Origin: CAVWTN01 sp963757945
GTDB taxonomy: Bacteria; Vulcanimicrobiota; Vulcanimicrobiia; Vulcanimicrobiales; Vulcanimicrobiaceae
Direction of reading: 5' to 3'
DNA length: 64,000 bases
Assembly: GCA_963757945.1 (NCBI GenBank)
Contig: CAVWTN010000002.1
Span: 1,550,001 to 1,614,000, forward strand
In this document: piece by piece, positions 35,470 through 44,483 of the stretch
How the letters are laid out: each line of letters begins with the position of its first letter
Numbering within the stretch: the first letter of the stretch is position 1
Notes under the pieces: model-generated
The model's database searches: none
What the model was told of the DNA's origin: nothing
What the model saw: only the letters and a program-made list of their open reading frames with translations
Made by a program: the position numbers and the translations under genes

Positions 35470-38176
35470 GCTCAGCGCCGCTTACAGGAATCATTGGCGC
35501 GTTCGCGCCTGCATAGTCTTCCGGCCGGCACGTGAAGATGACGACCTGCGCCTGCTCCGTTAGCTCGCGGATGACCGCGAGCAGCCTCCTCCGGCGCACC
35601 GCGTCCGCGTGAACGAGCGGGTCGTCCAGGAGAACCGGCATCCGGCCACGGCCGTCCGGCGCCGTTAGCAGCGCTGCGTAGCCGAGCCGGATCAAGAGCC
35701 CGAGTTGGTCGATCGCCCCGAACGAAAACTCCGTCACGCCGATCGCGTGATGCACGCCGTCGATCTGCAGGTGCTCCATCGCGTGGTGCTCGCTGATCTG
35801 CAGCCCTTCAAGCCTGCGGCCGAAGATGCGCTCGTACCAGGGGCCGATGCGCTCGAGGACCGGTGCAGCGTAGCCGGCGATGCGGTGATCGTCGGCCGCC
35901 TTCACGAGTTCGTAGAGGCGCTTGAGCGCCCGTTCCTCCGTCAGCGCGCGCTCCAGATCGCGACGCACGCGTTCGCGCTCTTCCTCGAACTCGCTCAGAT
36001 CCGCGCTCGGCGCCGCGCTGCGTTTTGCTTCGAGACGCGCCCGGAGCCGCGTGCATTCGCCTTCGGCATCCCGAGCGAGCTCTCCGAGCGTCCCCGCCTT
36101 CGCTTCCACCTCATTCAGTGCGGCCGCCGGATCGTCGAGGTCCGCGTACGGCGCGTAGGCAGCGAGTGCCGCCTGTAGCGCAAGCTTCGCGGTCTGATCC
36201 TGTTTGTAGGCATCGCTCAACTGAGCGGCGCGCTTCTCTTCGCTCTCGTTCGCGATTAGCCGCTTGAGGGTGTCCCGCAGCGGCGTGAGCTTCAGCTCCC
36301 GCAACTCCGCGCATGCCGCCTTGTCATCGTCCCATCGCTTGCGAGCCACCGAAAGCGCAAGGTCCGTTCGGGCGAGTTCAGCGCCCGCGACCTTGCGCTT
36401 CGTTTCATTTACGTGTTCCCTCTCGGAGATCCGCGTACCGAGCGCCTCGCGATCGTCATCCGCTCCAGTCGCTGCCAGCAGCGCCTCAATCGTCGCGATC
36501 CGCGAGGCGATCACGCCGGGGTCTGCCCCGTCGAGCCGTTCCGAACGAGTCGCCTTCTGTTCCTCGATCTCTCGTCTCAACACGGCAGCACGCCCGCGCG
36601 CGACGCGCAGTTCGCCGGTGTCGGCGGTCCCTGCGGCCGACGCGATCGCGGAGATCCGCCGGCTTACATTAGAGAGTTGGCTCTTCGCAGCAGCGAGGTC
36701 GGCCACGGGCCCGCGAACCTCGATCGCGCCGACGCCCGCGATCTCGAGGCGGATCGGGCCGTCTCCAGTGAAGCGGGTGGGCTCGCCGGCCGGCGCCGTC
36801 TGGTCCCGTTCGTTCCCGGCCGCCGTCCAGCGAATCGGGAATGGGCGCCCGGGCGTGAAGGTGACGCTGGTGCGCGCCGCCTCCAACTGCGCCGTGAGGT
36901 CCCGGCTTTGCTTGATGAGGCGTTCGAGTTCGGAGATCGTCGTATCGTCGATCTCGGGTAGGGCGCCGAGTTCCTTGGCCTTGCTCGCGATCTGCGCGTC
37001 GTTACCCGAGACGTCGAGTTGCTGCCGTGTGAGCTTCTCGCGCTCGCCGCGCAGCAGTTCGGCGCGGTTCGCCTCCTCGAGCCGGCGGCGCCATGCGGCG
37101 AGCTCGGGATCTTCGGAGGTCGCATCGTTCAACGCCGAGAGCGCGGCGTCGCGCGCCGCCGTTGCTCCAAGCAACGCTGCTTCACTCGCCGCAAGTGCGT
37201 CCACGAGCGTGCGTTCGTTGCCTTCCTCTCCGGCGAGGAGTTCCTGCGTGTCGCCGATCGCGCGCTTGCGCTCGATCGCATCCGCGTACGCCTTGGCCGC
37301 TGCCTCGTGGGCCGCGCGCGCGCCGTCGAGCGCGGCCTTCAGCTTCACGGCATCCCTGAAGCGCGGGCGTTCTTCTTGCACGCGCTTTTGCGCTTCAACC
37401 GCCGCCGCGCTGCGCGCAGCGCTCAACAGCTCGGCATCGCGAAGGGCGCGCGCGAACTCCTCGAGGTCACTGACTCCCGCGGCGCGGCATTCGATCTCCG
37501 CATCGAGCTCGGTGAGGCGCTCCGCTAACGCCGGGCTCTGCGCGGCTTTGCGCGGTTGGCCGTCGGCCTTGAAGATTTCGCCGTAGGCCTTCTTGATTCG
37601 ATCCGCGATCAGCGCTTCGCGTTCCGTCTGGCCGGCGGCTCCGATCGCCTGGCTCAGACGCGCTTGTGCGTTCGTGTTCAGCGCGAGGTCCCTGGGATCG
37701 CCGAGATTCGGAATCCGTCCTTGCGGCGCGAACAGCAATTGCGCGAGCCCCAGGTGCTTCCCCTGAAAGCCGCTGAAGCTGCCTCTCCCTGGCGGATCGC
37801 CGCAGAAGATTTCCGTGACGAAATCGTCCGCGTCGGTGCCGATGAACGGCGTCGCTCTTCCGGCGGCGTCGAGCGTCGAGAGCTGCGTGCCGCTGCGCGG
37901 TCCCCACCACTTTTCGAGACGGTACTCTGCGCCTTCGTGCGAGAAATCGACGATCACCGTCGGCGCGAGGCCCCTCGTATCCCACGGGGCGAGGGTTTCG
38001 ATATCCGCTCCGGCGGAGTTCGAGCGCCGGAAGAACGCGTACTCGAGCGCTTGGAAGAGGGTCGACTTGCCGGCTTCGTTCGGGCCGTGCACGATCGTCA
38101 TCCGCTCGTCCAGCCTGAACTCGACGCGGCGGTTGTGGCGGCGGAAGTGCTTGAGTTCGACGCGTCGCAGAATCAT
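35456..38176 (-). CDS. Rad50/SbcC-like ATPase, module A
   Basis: A 906-residue SMC-type ATPase from the ATG at 38176 (MILRRVELKHFRRHN). Walker A is GPNEAGKST at 31-39. The middle holds long Ala/Arg/Glu-rich coiled-coil segments. Near the C-terminus lie EFSFGAIDQLGLLIRLGY, in the position of the ABC signature, and VLLDDPLVHAD, the Walker B and D-loop. No CxxC zinc hook is present in the coiled coil. With the Mre11-like partner it should form a DNA end-processing complex. The start overlaps the nuclease stop as ATGA. The gene looks intact. Confidence 0.87.
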   Translation of the reverse strand: MILRRVELKHFRRHNRRVEFRLDERMTIVHGPNEAGKSTLFQALEYAFFRRSNSAGADIETLAPWDTRGLAPTVIVDFSHEGAEYRLEKWWGPRSGTQLSTLDAAGRATPFIGTDADDFVTEIFCGDPPGRGSFSGFQGKHLGLAQLLFAPQGRIPNLGDPRDLALNTNAQARLSQAIGAAGQTEREALIADRIKKAYGEIFKADGQPRKAAQSPALAERLTELDAEIECRAAGVSDLEEFARALRDAELLSAARSAAAVEAQKRVQEERPRFRDAVKLKAALDGARAAHEAAAKAYADAIERKRAIGDTQELLAGEEGNERTLVDALAASEAALLGATAARDAALSALNDATSEDPELAAWRRRLEEANRAELLRGEREKLTRQQLDVSGNDAQIASKAKELGALPEIDDTTISELERLIKQSRDLTAQLEAARTSVTFTPGRPFPIRWTAAGNERDQTAPAGEPTRFTGDGPIRLEIAGVGAIEVRGPVADLAAAKSQLSNVSRRISAIASAAGTADTGELRVARGRAAVLRREIEEQKATRSERLDGADPGVIASRIATIEALLAATGADDDREALGTRISEREHVNETKRKVAGAELARTDLALSVARKRWDDDKAACAELRELKLTPLRDTLKRLIANESEEKRAAQLSDAYKQDQTAKLALQAALAAYAPYADLDDPAAALNEVEAKAGTLGELARDAEGECTRLRARLEAKRSAAPSADLSEFEEERERVRRDLERALTEERALKRLYELVKAADDHRIAGYAAPVLERIGPWYERIFGRRLEGLQISEHHAMEHLQIDGVHHAIGVTEFSFGAIDQLGLLIRLGYAALLTAPDGRGRMPVLLDDPLVHADAVRRRRLLAVIRELTEQAQVVIFTCRPEDYAGANAPMIPVSGAELAAR

Positions 38177-39321
38177 CGCGCGTACCCCGCGAGCAGTTCG
38201 AGGGCGCGCCCGGCCGTGGCCGTATCCTCGTTGCGATCGATCTGGTCGAGCAGCTGCGCGGCGATGCCTTGAAACTCGCCGGGCGGGAAGGCCGCAAGCC
38301 ACGCTTCGCGTGTCTGCGGCCGCGCCTCGATCGCGCGCTCGAAGCTAATGAAGAAGAAGCGCGCTCCGAGTTCGGCTTCGAAGGCGGTGAGCCGCTCCGC
38401 GGCGGCCGGCGTGCAGAAACCTCGGACCTGGATGCGCGCGAGTGTCCGCTCTGGCGCTTCGAGCGCGCGCAGGTCGCTCGCGAGGCGATCGACCGAGGCT
38501 TCATCCGAGATCTCGTGCGTGCGCTCGATCCAGCGGAGTTCGCCGACGGTGAGGCGCTCGATCGAAGGCCGCGCGCCGCGTCCCGCGATCGTCACGATCG
38601 AGACCGTTCCGCAATCGCGATCGGCGAAGCTGGACTGTTCCGGCGTCCCGCAGTATGCGATCTGCGCGGCGCCGTCACCGTAGCTCTGGGCGCTGTGCCA
38701 GTGGCCGAGCGCGAGATAATCGAGGCGCCCGCGGGAGGCCGCATTCAGGGGGATCGGAAACGAGCCGCGCTGCTCGCCTTCCGATATCTCGATCGCGCCG
38801 GGGATCTGCAGTTCGCCGTGCGCGAGCCCGACGCGGATCGCTTCCGGCGTCGTTTCGTGGGCGGCGTACCATGCGGTCGGGTCCTCGGTGCTGTACTTCT
38901 TCAGACATGGCGAGGCGAGCAGGACGCCGCCGCCGGGGAGGTCGTAGGCGCGCGGCTCGCGTATCGTCACGACGTTCGCGCCGTCGAGCGTCTGCCAGGC
39001 TGCGCCGGCGTACGGCCCGTCGAGCCCGCCCGGATCGTGATTGCCGGGGAGGATGTAGACCGGCATCTTCGCGCGGCGCAGCGCACCCGCGACCTGCCCG
39101 ATCTCGGCGGCGCGCGGCGTGCGCTCTTCGAACTGATCCCCGGCGACGAGGATGAAGTCGACCTGCTGCTCGTTGGCGACGTCGATGATGCGCTCGACGG
39201 TTCTCCGCCGCGCGTCCCGCACGGCATTGGCCTTCTCGCCGGCTTGTAGGCACCTCATCCCGATTTGCCAGTCCGCGGTGTGCAAGAACCTCAAGCGTCG
39301 CCCTCCGTCACCGATGCACAA
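38173..39321 (-). CDS. Mre11/SbcD-like nuclease, module A
   Basis: A 382-residue metallophosphoesterase. Motifs in order: FLHTADWQIGM near 12-22, ILVAGDQFEE, LPGNHDPGG, and ALGHWHS. These are the metal-binding blocks of Mre11/SbcD, except that the usual D-x-H of motif I is D-x-Q (Asp17, Gln19). A TTG at 39294 starting at LRFLHTADW may be the real start. The C-terminal part carries a capping domain and Rad50-contact region. It is the first gene of a two-gene operon with the Rad50-like ATPase. Substrates are DNA ends by family analogy. Confidence 0.86.
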   Translation of the reverse strand: MCIGDGGRRLRFLHTADWQIGMRCLQAGEKANAVRDARRRTVERIIDVANEQQVDFILVAGDQFEERTPRAAEIGQVAGALRRAKMPVYILPGNHDPGGLDGPYAGAAWQTLDGANVVTIREPRAYDLPGGGVLLASPCLKKYSTEDPTAWYAAHETTPEAIRVGLAHGELQIPGAIEISEGEQRGSFPIPLNAASRGRLDYLALGHWHSAQSYGDGAAQIAYCGTPEQSSFADRDCGTVSIVTIAGRGARPSIERLTVGELRWIERTHEISDEASVDRLASDLRALEAPERTLARIQVRGFCTPAAAERLTAFEAELGARFFFISFERAIEARPQTREAWLAAFPPGEFQGIAAQLLDQIDRNEDTATAGRALELLAGYAR

Positions 39322-39610
39322 CGGCGTCCCGGGGCTCTGTAAGGCCCGAGACAGCGCTGTCTTGCTTCATTGTACGCCATCCGCACGTCGCACGGTTGGC
39401 GCCAGCTACCATTAGGTTGTCGGCGGCGGCTCGATTAGAATGAATGCAATAACTGAAAGAAGGTTAACAACTCGTCGTGTAGTGCGTAGTGCGAACGCCC
39501 AACAGATGCGCCGTGATTTTGCCTAGCTGGAGCTCGAGTCAATCCGACTGCGATAGCATCGCGCTCCTGAGCGCCGGATCGGTGTCCCTTATATGATGAA
39601 TTCCGCAAAG

Positions 39611-40162
39611 TCAATCCGTGCGGCCGTTGCGCTGGGCTTCTACGTCGTCCTCCGGCCGCCGCAGATTCTGAGAGGCCAGCGCTCGATAATCGCCGGCGTT
39701 CGGAAGCCATCCGGTAACGTTCTCGTTGTCCGTGCAACCATGCGGACAATGATCGAAGCATCCCGACCAGCGGCCATCATGCTCTGGGCACGGCATAGAG
39801 CGGAGCTGCTGACCATCATACAAGAGGCGAGCCAGAAGATTTGACTTGCGAATCGCGAGGTGAATCGCCGGAAAGGCTCGCGCGGCCTTGGCAAGCGCCG
39901 AGGTCGCATTGCGCGAAACGACGTCGGCCCAGATTCCCAGGGCGTCGCAGTACCGAGAAATGGGCATCACGGGCTCACCGTAGTGCCGTTCTAGGGCCTG
40001 CAGCCATAGGCGCGCCGTCGTTTCGTCTTCGACCTCGAAGACCTTGTGTGACAGAACTGAGCACCGGCAAGAACCCTGGGCATCAGCGCAAAGCGAGTGT
40101 GCTCCACTCAGGCATGGACCGCAAGGAACAGTATCGCCCACGCTATGCGCCTCGCCGCTCAA
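39611..40162 (-). CDS. Cysteine-rich hypothetical protein
   Basis: A 183-residue protein with two Cys-rich areas: CGPCLSGAHSLCADAQGSC at 14-32 and MPCPEHDGRWSGCFDHCPHGC at about 123-143. They are separated by a helical middle (ETTARLWLQALERHYG and AIRKSNLLARLLY). The second area ends in TGWLPNAGD, and the whole looks like a zinc-binding protein of mobile regions. No enzyme motif is seen. It stands alone upstream of the Mre11-like operon on the same strand, 290 bases away. Confidence 0.58.
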   Translation of the reverse strand: MSGEAHSVGDTVPCGPCLSGAHSLCADAQGSCRCSVLSHKVFEVEDETTARLWLQALERHYGEPVMPISRYCDALGIWADVVSRNATSALAKAARAFPAIHLAIRKSNLLARLLYDGQQLRSMPCPEHDGRWSGCFDHCPHGCTDNENVTGWLPNAGDYRALASQNLRRPEDDVEAQRNGRTD

Positions 40163-40284
40163 GGAACGGCCCCCTTACAAGGCTACGGCACTGCGGATTC
40201 CCATCGGTGAAAACAATCATGCCGTGATCATAGCAGGTGCCCGTGACATGCGGGTGGCGCGCACCACCCGGCGGGTCTTTGCTC

Positions 40285-40497
40285 TCAGCGCTTCCAAGGC
40301 GGGCGCGAATCATCGGCTTTGGATTCTAAGAGTCCCGGCGAAACCGAAGTGCTGACGCGCAGTCCATTCGATTCGAACGTGCCCCGCTCGTCGACGAAAC
40401 CAAGTCGCCGATTCTCCCCGTCGTAGACGTTCCCGTTCAACACAAGGCGCAGCACTCGGCCAGTGTGGTCACGGATCACGGTATTGAAGTTTCTCAT
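40285..40497 (-). CDS. Small hypothetical beta-rich protein
   Basis: From the ATG at 40497 a 70-residue product begins MRNFNTVIRDHTGRVL. It has the strand-turn-strand rhythm LVLNGNVYDGENRRLGFVDERG seen in small proteins that follow nucleases or toxins. The frame is open further upstream to 40695, but that part has no protein-like character. Function unknown. Confidence 0.45.
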   Translation of the reverse strand: MRNFNTVIRDHTGRVLRLVLNGNVYDGENRRLGFVDERGTFESNGLRVSTSVSPGLLESKADDSRPPWKR

Positions 40498-40820
40498 ATC
40501 GGGATCATAGGCTTGCGTGGCGCCAACCGTCTGTCGGGCTCCCCCTTTGCAAGAAGATCGGCGGCGCGGCAAGTTGGCGTCGTATCCTCGCGAGACGAGC
40601 AGTAAGGGGCATGATAACTCGCCTGCGGGCTCGGGCGAGTTACAGTCGCGTCGACAAGCCTCCAGCCCCGAGCCCGGAAGGATCAGCGGGGGCACGGATT
40701 CTCGCTCCGCGCGAGGGCGCTGGCAGTAGCGACCCAGAGCAGGTGGGTGTGACCTATCGTAGCTCCCGCGTGTCTGGTGACGACAGCCGTCTGTCGCAGC
40801 GGAACGCTATAAAGAGGATC

Positions 40821-41231
40821 ATGACCAAGATTGATGAGTACCACGAACTACTAGCTAACGAAGGCTACCGCCCTCAACGAGACGAGAGCGGGGCGTCGAT
40901 GACATTTAAGGCCGAAGGCACTCGGTATCGCCTTCAACTTACCGAGGACGACCCGGACTACATACGGCTCCTATCGCATTGGCGGCTGCCCGAAGAGGCG
41001 ACGATTGAAACGGCGCTTCGGGTCGCCGGCGAAGTCAACTATGACAGGAAAGCGGTCAAGGTCACCGTCGTGCCAGACGACCGCAGCGTCTTGTTCAGCT
41101 TTGAGGCGTTCTACAAGGAGGTGCCCCATGCGGCACCGTTTCTTGGGCGAGCCATAGACATCATCGGCTATGCAGCGACAGAATTTTTCGGGCAAATCCG
41201 TGAGCGTCTGCCGGATTCGGACGCCGTCTAG
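40821..41231 (+). CDS. YbjN/chaperone-like small protein
   Basis: A 136-residue protein starting MTKIDEYHELLANEG after a good AAAGAGGA ribosome site. Upstream in-frame starts exist but the AGAGGA fixes this one. The pattern FKAEGTRYRLQLTEDDPDYIRLL, then VNYDRKAVKVTVVPDDRSVLFSFEAF, with alternating strands and two helices, is typical of the YbjN/type III chaperone-like fold. Such proteins bind partners rather than catalyse. It is single and may end at the terminator near 41.4 kb. Confidence 0.6.
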   Translation: MTKIDEYHELLANEGYRPQRDESGASMTFKAEGTRYRLQLTEDDPDYIRLLSHWRLPEEATIETALRVAGEVNYDRKAVKVTVVPDDRSVLFSFEAFYKEVPHAAPFLGRAIDIIGYAATEFFGQIRERLPDSDAV

Positions 41232-41420
41232 GTGCGGGCGGAACTCGCCGGTCGCAAAGTGGGCAAATGGAGTGTCTGCCGCTAGAAGATCCAGGCCAGC
41301 AAAAGGCGCTTGCCGGGCGATTTTTGTATTTCTAGCAGGGTCCTTTACTTAAGTATCGTATGGCCTTACTAGGCGAGATACGCGCTAACACGAACGCCAT
41401 GGCAGCGCTAATAGAATGAG

Positions 41421-41453
41421 AAGCCCGACTTAATTGGTCGAGCTTTTCGTTTT
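41421..41453 (+). terminator. Rho-independent terminator
   Basis: The arms AAGCCCGAC and GTCGAGCTT pair with one bulge or mismatch around a short AT-rich loop and are followed by TTCGTTTT. It lies about 190 bases after the YbjN-like gene and 390 bases before the next start. Confidence 0.68.
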
Positions 41454-41831
41454 AAATTGTTAGAGTGTTTTGAGCGCCACGAGTACTGCCTGGCGCACGC
41501 CTCTCATGCTCTAGGCCGAGGTGCTTCTTGATAAGCGCGCTTGTCGCACTGCGTCGGAGGGCATCGATCTGAGGCCTTCGAGAAGGGCCTATATCGTGGG
41601 CGCGGCGGCTTCCGGTGCTACTCCCGGGTCCCGAATCCCCGTGCAGAGCTCTTATTGATCTCTACGCTGGCGGCACCTTATTGGCGAGTAAATGCTTTGA
41701 GGCGCATGAATCGAGCTTCGCGGCGAACCACCGTCGGGCGGTAGGGTCCTTGCGTTGCTATTCCTGGCGCAGGTTGCGCAGCTAACCCTAGGGCGAAAAC
41801 ACAACAAATTGGCACCAAAAAGCAAAATTAT

Positions 41832-41838
41832 AGGAGGA
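41832..41838 (+). promoter_or_regulatory. Strong ribosome binding site
   Basis: AGGAGGA lies seven bases ahead of the ATG at 41846 inside an A-rich, unstructured leader. It fixes the start and suggests a high translation rate, unlike most genes nearby. Confidence 0.85.
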
Positions 41839-41845
41839 GACAAAA

Positions 41846-43318
41846 ATGAGATCATACGAGGGCGCCGATACTATCGCAGACGGAGACGATGAACGCACAC
41901 TCCTGCCGGAGCGGCCGGCGTTCGTGCTCAAAGGAAAGCGGATTCGCATTGAGATTGCGCACATGCGCAGTCCGCAGGAGCAATTCGATTTCGGGTCCGG
42001 CGGTGCGCTGGGCGAGCCCCTATACCTATGTGCATCGGACTTTCGCGGCCGCGCAATTAAAACAACCGCGGAACTGCTATTCCCAGAAGAGAACGCGGAA
42101 TTTGAAAGCCTTATAGAGTATTTGAATGTTGCGGAAAAGGAAGCGTTTCGTGTGCGGTCGGTTAATGATTACGTCTGGGGAAAGACGATTCAATGTGTAG
42201 GCTACACGATTCAAGCGCCGGCGAGACCTATTGAGAAAGAGAAGGGCTATCCGATCGAGGACCTTCGATGCTGGCGCGGCCGGGAATGGAACGGAATCTC
42301 AACCGTTGGGTCCTGTCTCGCTGACGGAACCTTCAGCGAGAAGCATCTCCGTCGGATACAGGCGCGGTGGTTGGCTTCCTTCAGTGCTGCGGAGTCACAG
42401 AAGGCACGCTGGATCGATGCGCTGCCGTTCCCTTTAGCCTCAATCCTGCAGACCTACGCCGCGGCGGGGGGCGATGAAAAGAGGCGTTATGAATCCTTAC
42501 TCCTATTCTTCGAAGCTCTGGCGGCATTTCAGGGGATCGTTTTATGGAGCGCGATTTCACGCTCGCCGCGCCTAACGGCTCTTGCAACCTACCCATACCG
42601 TCAAGGTGATGTCGGGAGTAAGGACGCCAGCGATCCATTTGAGAACGCGGACTTCGGATCATGGGTGCGACTGGCTGAATCACTGGCTGCATTTGCTCGG
42701 CCGCTGATAAATGGTGAAAGAAAGCTGGATCTTCTAGATGCTTTTGCTACGGATAATGAGACCGCGCTGGAGGCGCTGTTCTCACGGAAGGTGGTCGCGG
42801 TCTTGCAGTTTGCTAACAGCAAACGCAACGATTGGCGTGGCCACGGCGGAGCAAGTTCAGATGAAGTCGACCTGGATCGACATACGAAGCTGCGTGAAAA
42901 ACTGGAGGAAATTCGTCCCATCCTCGCAGTAATTTGGGACGAGTACACGTTGTACGTAGCTGACGCAGGAAGGTTCAAGGAAAGAGGATATGACTACGCG
43001 TGCGATCGCCTGATGGGAACGGCAACGCCGCTCGAGCGAGTCGAAGTGCGATCCGGAACGCCGATTGAGGCCGATGCGATGTTCCTAATGGCCTTTGGTG
43101 AAGAAAGGCCGCTTCCATTGGAGCCGCTTCTTTTGCTTGCGGCTTCGCCTAAGTCTGCTAAGAATGCATGCTACTTCTTTAACAAAAGGACGCACGAGGG
43201 GCTATCCTTCGTCTCGTACCATTTCGGAGATCAGCCGCGCACGATTGCTGGAGACAACCGTCACCTAGTGGCGCTGCAGGCGTTGCAGTCGGCCACCAAG
43301 CAATCGCAGCGAGCTTAG
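41846..43318 (+). CDS. Large orphan protein with HEPN-like motif
   Basis: A 490-residue protein starting MRSYEGADTIADGDDE. The N-terminal 200 residues look beta-rich, and residues 200-440 are mainly helical. Near residue 325 the segment QFANSKRNDWRGHGG gives Arg-x5-His in a helical context, inside the RX4-6H window of HEPN RNases. The same RN-x-W-x-GHG wording occurs in large HEPN-containing defence proteins as far as I recall. No membrane segment is seen. It is single, with its own strong ribosome site and a terminator upstream. It could be a self-contained abortive-infection protein; this is inference. Confidence 0.55.
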   Translation: MRSYEGADTIADGDDERTLLPERPAFVLKGKRIRIEIAHMRSPQEQFDFGSGGALGEPLYLCASDFRGRAIKTTAELLFPEENAEFESLIEYLNVAEKEAFRVRSVNDYVWGKTIQCVGYTIQAPARPIEKEKGYPIEDLRCWRGREWNGISTVGSCLADGTFSEKHLRRIQARWLASFSAAESQKARWIDALPFPLASILQTYAAAGGDEKRRYESLLLFFEALAAFQGIVLWSAISRSPRLTALATYPYRQGDVGSKDASDPFENADFGSWVRLAESLAAFARPLINGERKLDLLDAFATDNETALEALFSRKVVAVLQFANSKRNDWRGHGGASSDEVDLDRHTKLREKLEEIRPILAVIWDEYTLYVADAGRFKERGYDYACDRLMGTATPLERVEVRSGTPIEADAMFLMAFGEERPLPLEPLLLLAASPKSAKNACYFFNKRTHEGLSFVSYHFGDQPRTIAGDNRHLVALQALQSATKQSQRA

Positions 43319-43503
43319 ATAGGAAATGGCAGCGTGACTTCGTCCGACCGGGTACAGTAGGCGGTCCGCGCCCTCCAAACGCAGGTCGTCACGACGCGGG
43401 ACATGCTTACACCTTCTGCGCGTCCTGCCGCGCGCCGAAGCTCATAAGTTGCTCTTCAGTTCGTCCATTAAGTTTAGAATCGGAGCATTTCGAATTTCGG
43501 GAT

Positions 43504-43984
43504 TGGAGTCGCCCCTATGAAACCGGACTCACAGCGATTGATGACTTGGAACTGATAAACTCTCGCGGTGAGAGCATCCGGAACGCGCTGTGGGGATGAA
43601 CGGTGTTGTAGTCCTCTAACCTGGCGTCAAGTTTGCCGAGGACCGTCTCGGCGTTGGGGATCGGATCAAGCGCACGTAGTCGGGCTTGAACGTCTTGACG
43701 AAAACCTCCGACATCCTGTTGGACTGAGGACTACGCACCGGTGTGAAACACAACCAGAGACCGACGGCTTGAGCGAAGTTAATCGTATCGTCCGCCGTGT
43801 AGCCACTATCGTTGTCGGAGAGCCATTGGAGTCCCATGCGGCGTTCGGCAACCACCGAGCTCGACAGACCACAGGCATCAAATCTCGCACCAGCTCGCCG
43901 CTGACGCCGGCGGGCTGGCCACCCAGGCCTTCGCTTCGCGATCACAGGTGTCCAGGACTAAGGCGACGTGAACGATTGTCAGGG
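43504..43984 (-). mobile_element. IS3-type element fragment (orfB 3' end)
   Basis: The fragment begins with a TGGAG element tip at 43504 and reads on the minus strand as the C-terminal half of an OrfB like the one at 61.7-62.6 kb: LQWLSDNDSGYTADDTINFAQAVGLW, then VRSPQSNRMSEVFVKTFK. Frame changes disrupt it before and after that stretch. It is cut at about 43985 where IS21-like sequence begins. It is a dead relic. Confidence 0.82.
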
Positions 43985-44405
43985 GTAATGTAAACGCCCC
44001 CGGGTTCCGGTGAAGAAAACCCCCACCCTCTCCACCGAAAAGGCCCCCCGGGCCGTCATAGCGCGGCGGCTCGGGAGGCAGAGGGTGATTCCCGTGGCAA
44101 TCATCGAGACCACCATTCGTCACTTGCGATCGAAACGGGCTGTCCCGCCGAGAGGTCGCCCGCCGCTTGAACATCGACATCAAGCCGTCCGTCGAACGCT
44201 TCGCAAGATCGACGACGGCGCGACGGCCCCGACCCGGATCTTGCCGGGCTCCAAACTCGACCGTTACCGGGATCGGATCAAGGAGCGCGCCGACCAGGGG
44301 CGCACCGCCTGGGCGATCTAGGTCGAACTGCGCGCCAACCTGGAGTTCGAAGCGTCGTACGAACTCGTCAAGAAATGCGTGGCTTCTATTCCGCCAAGCT
44401 AGATG
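43985..44405 (+). mobile_element. IS21-type element fragment (istA 5' end)
   Basis: A TGTAAACGCCCCC tip is followed by a short leader and then the start of an IstA-like frame: MIPVAIIETTIRHLR-type text, SRREVARRLNIDIKPSVERF as the HTH, and YELVKKCVAS further on, spread over more than one frame with an internal stop. The rest of istA and all of istB are missing. The insertion appears to have cut the IS3-type fragment to its left. Confidence 0.65.
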
Positions 44406-44483
44406 ACGGCCAAAGGCCTTGATAACAGCGTTGGAGGCATTGAAATCTGTCGCTGGCCATCGCCGTCGTCTTAGGGGTTAGGA

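Larger units (their letters stand above)
41232..41845. other. Intergenic region with terminator and AT-rich leader
   Basis: The stretch has a hairpin terminator at 41421-41453 and ends in an AT-rich leader before the next gene. A 19-codon frame at 41359-41418 (MALLGEIRANTNAMAALIE) sits between them. It has no ribosome site and I do not call it. Nothing else is recognised. Confidence 0.45.

Noticed and set aside
35456..38302. 948-residue version of Rad50-like protein A
   Set aside because: The extra 42 residues are translated from inside the Mre11-like gene in another frame. The ATG at 38176 begins at the conserved MILRR start.
41359..41418. 19-codon frame before the terminator
   Set aside because: No ribosome site and too short to support; it may be chance.
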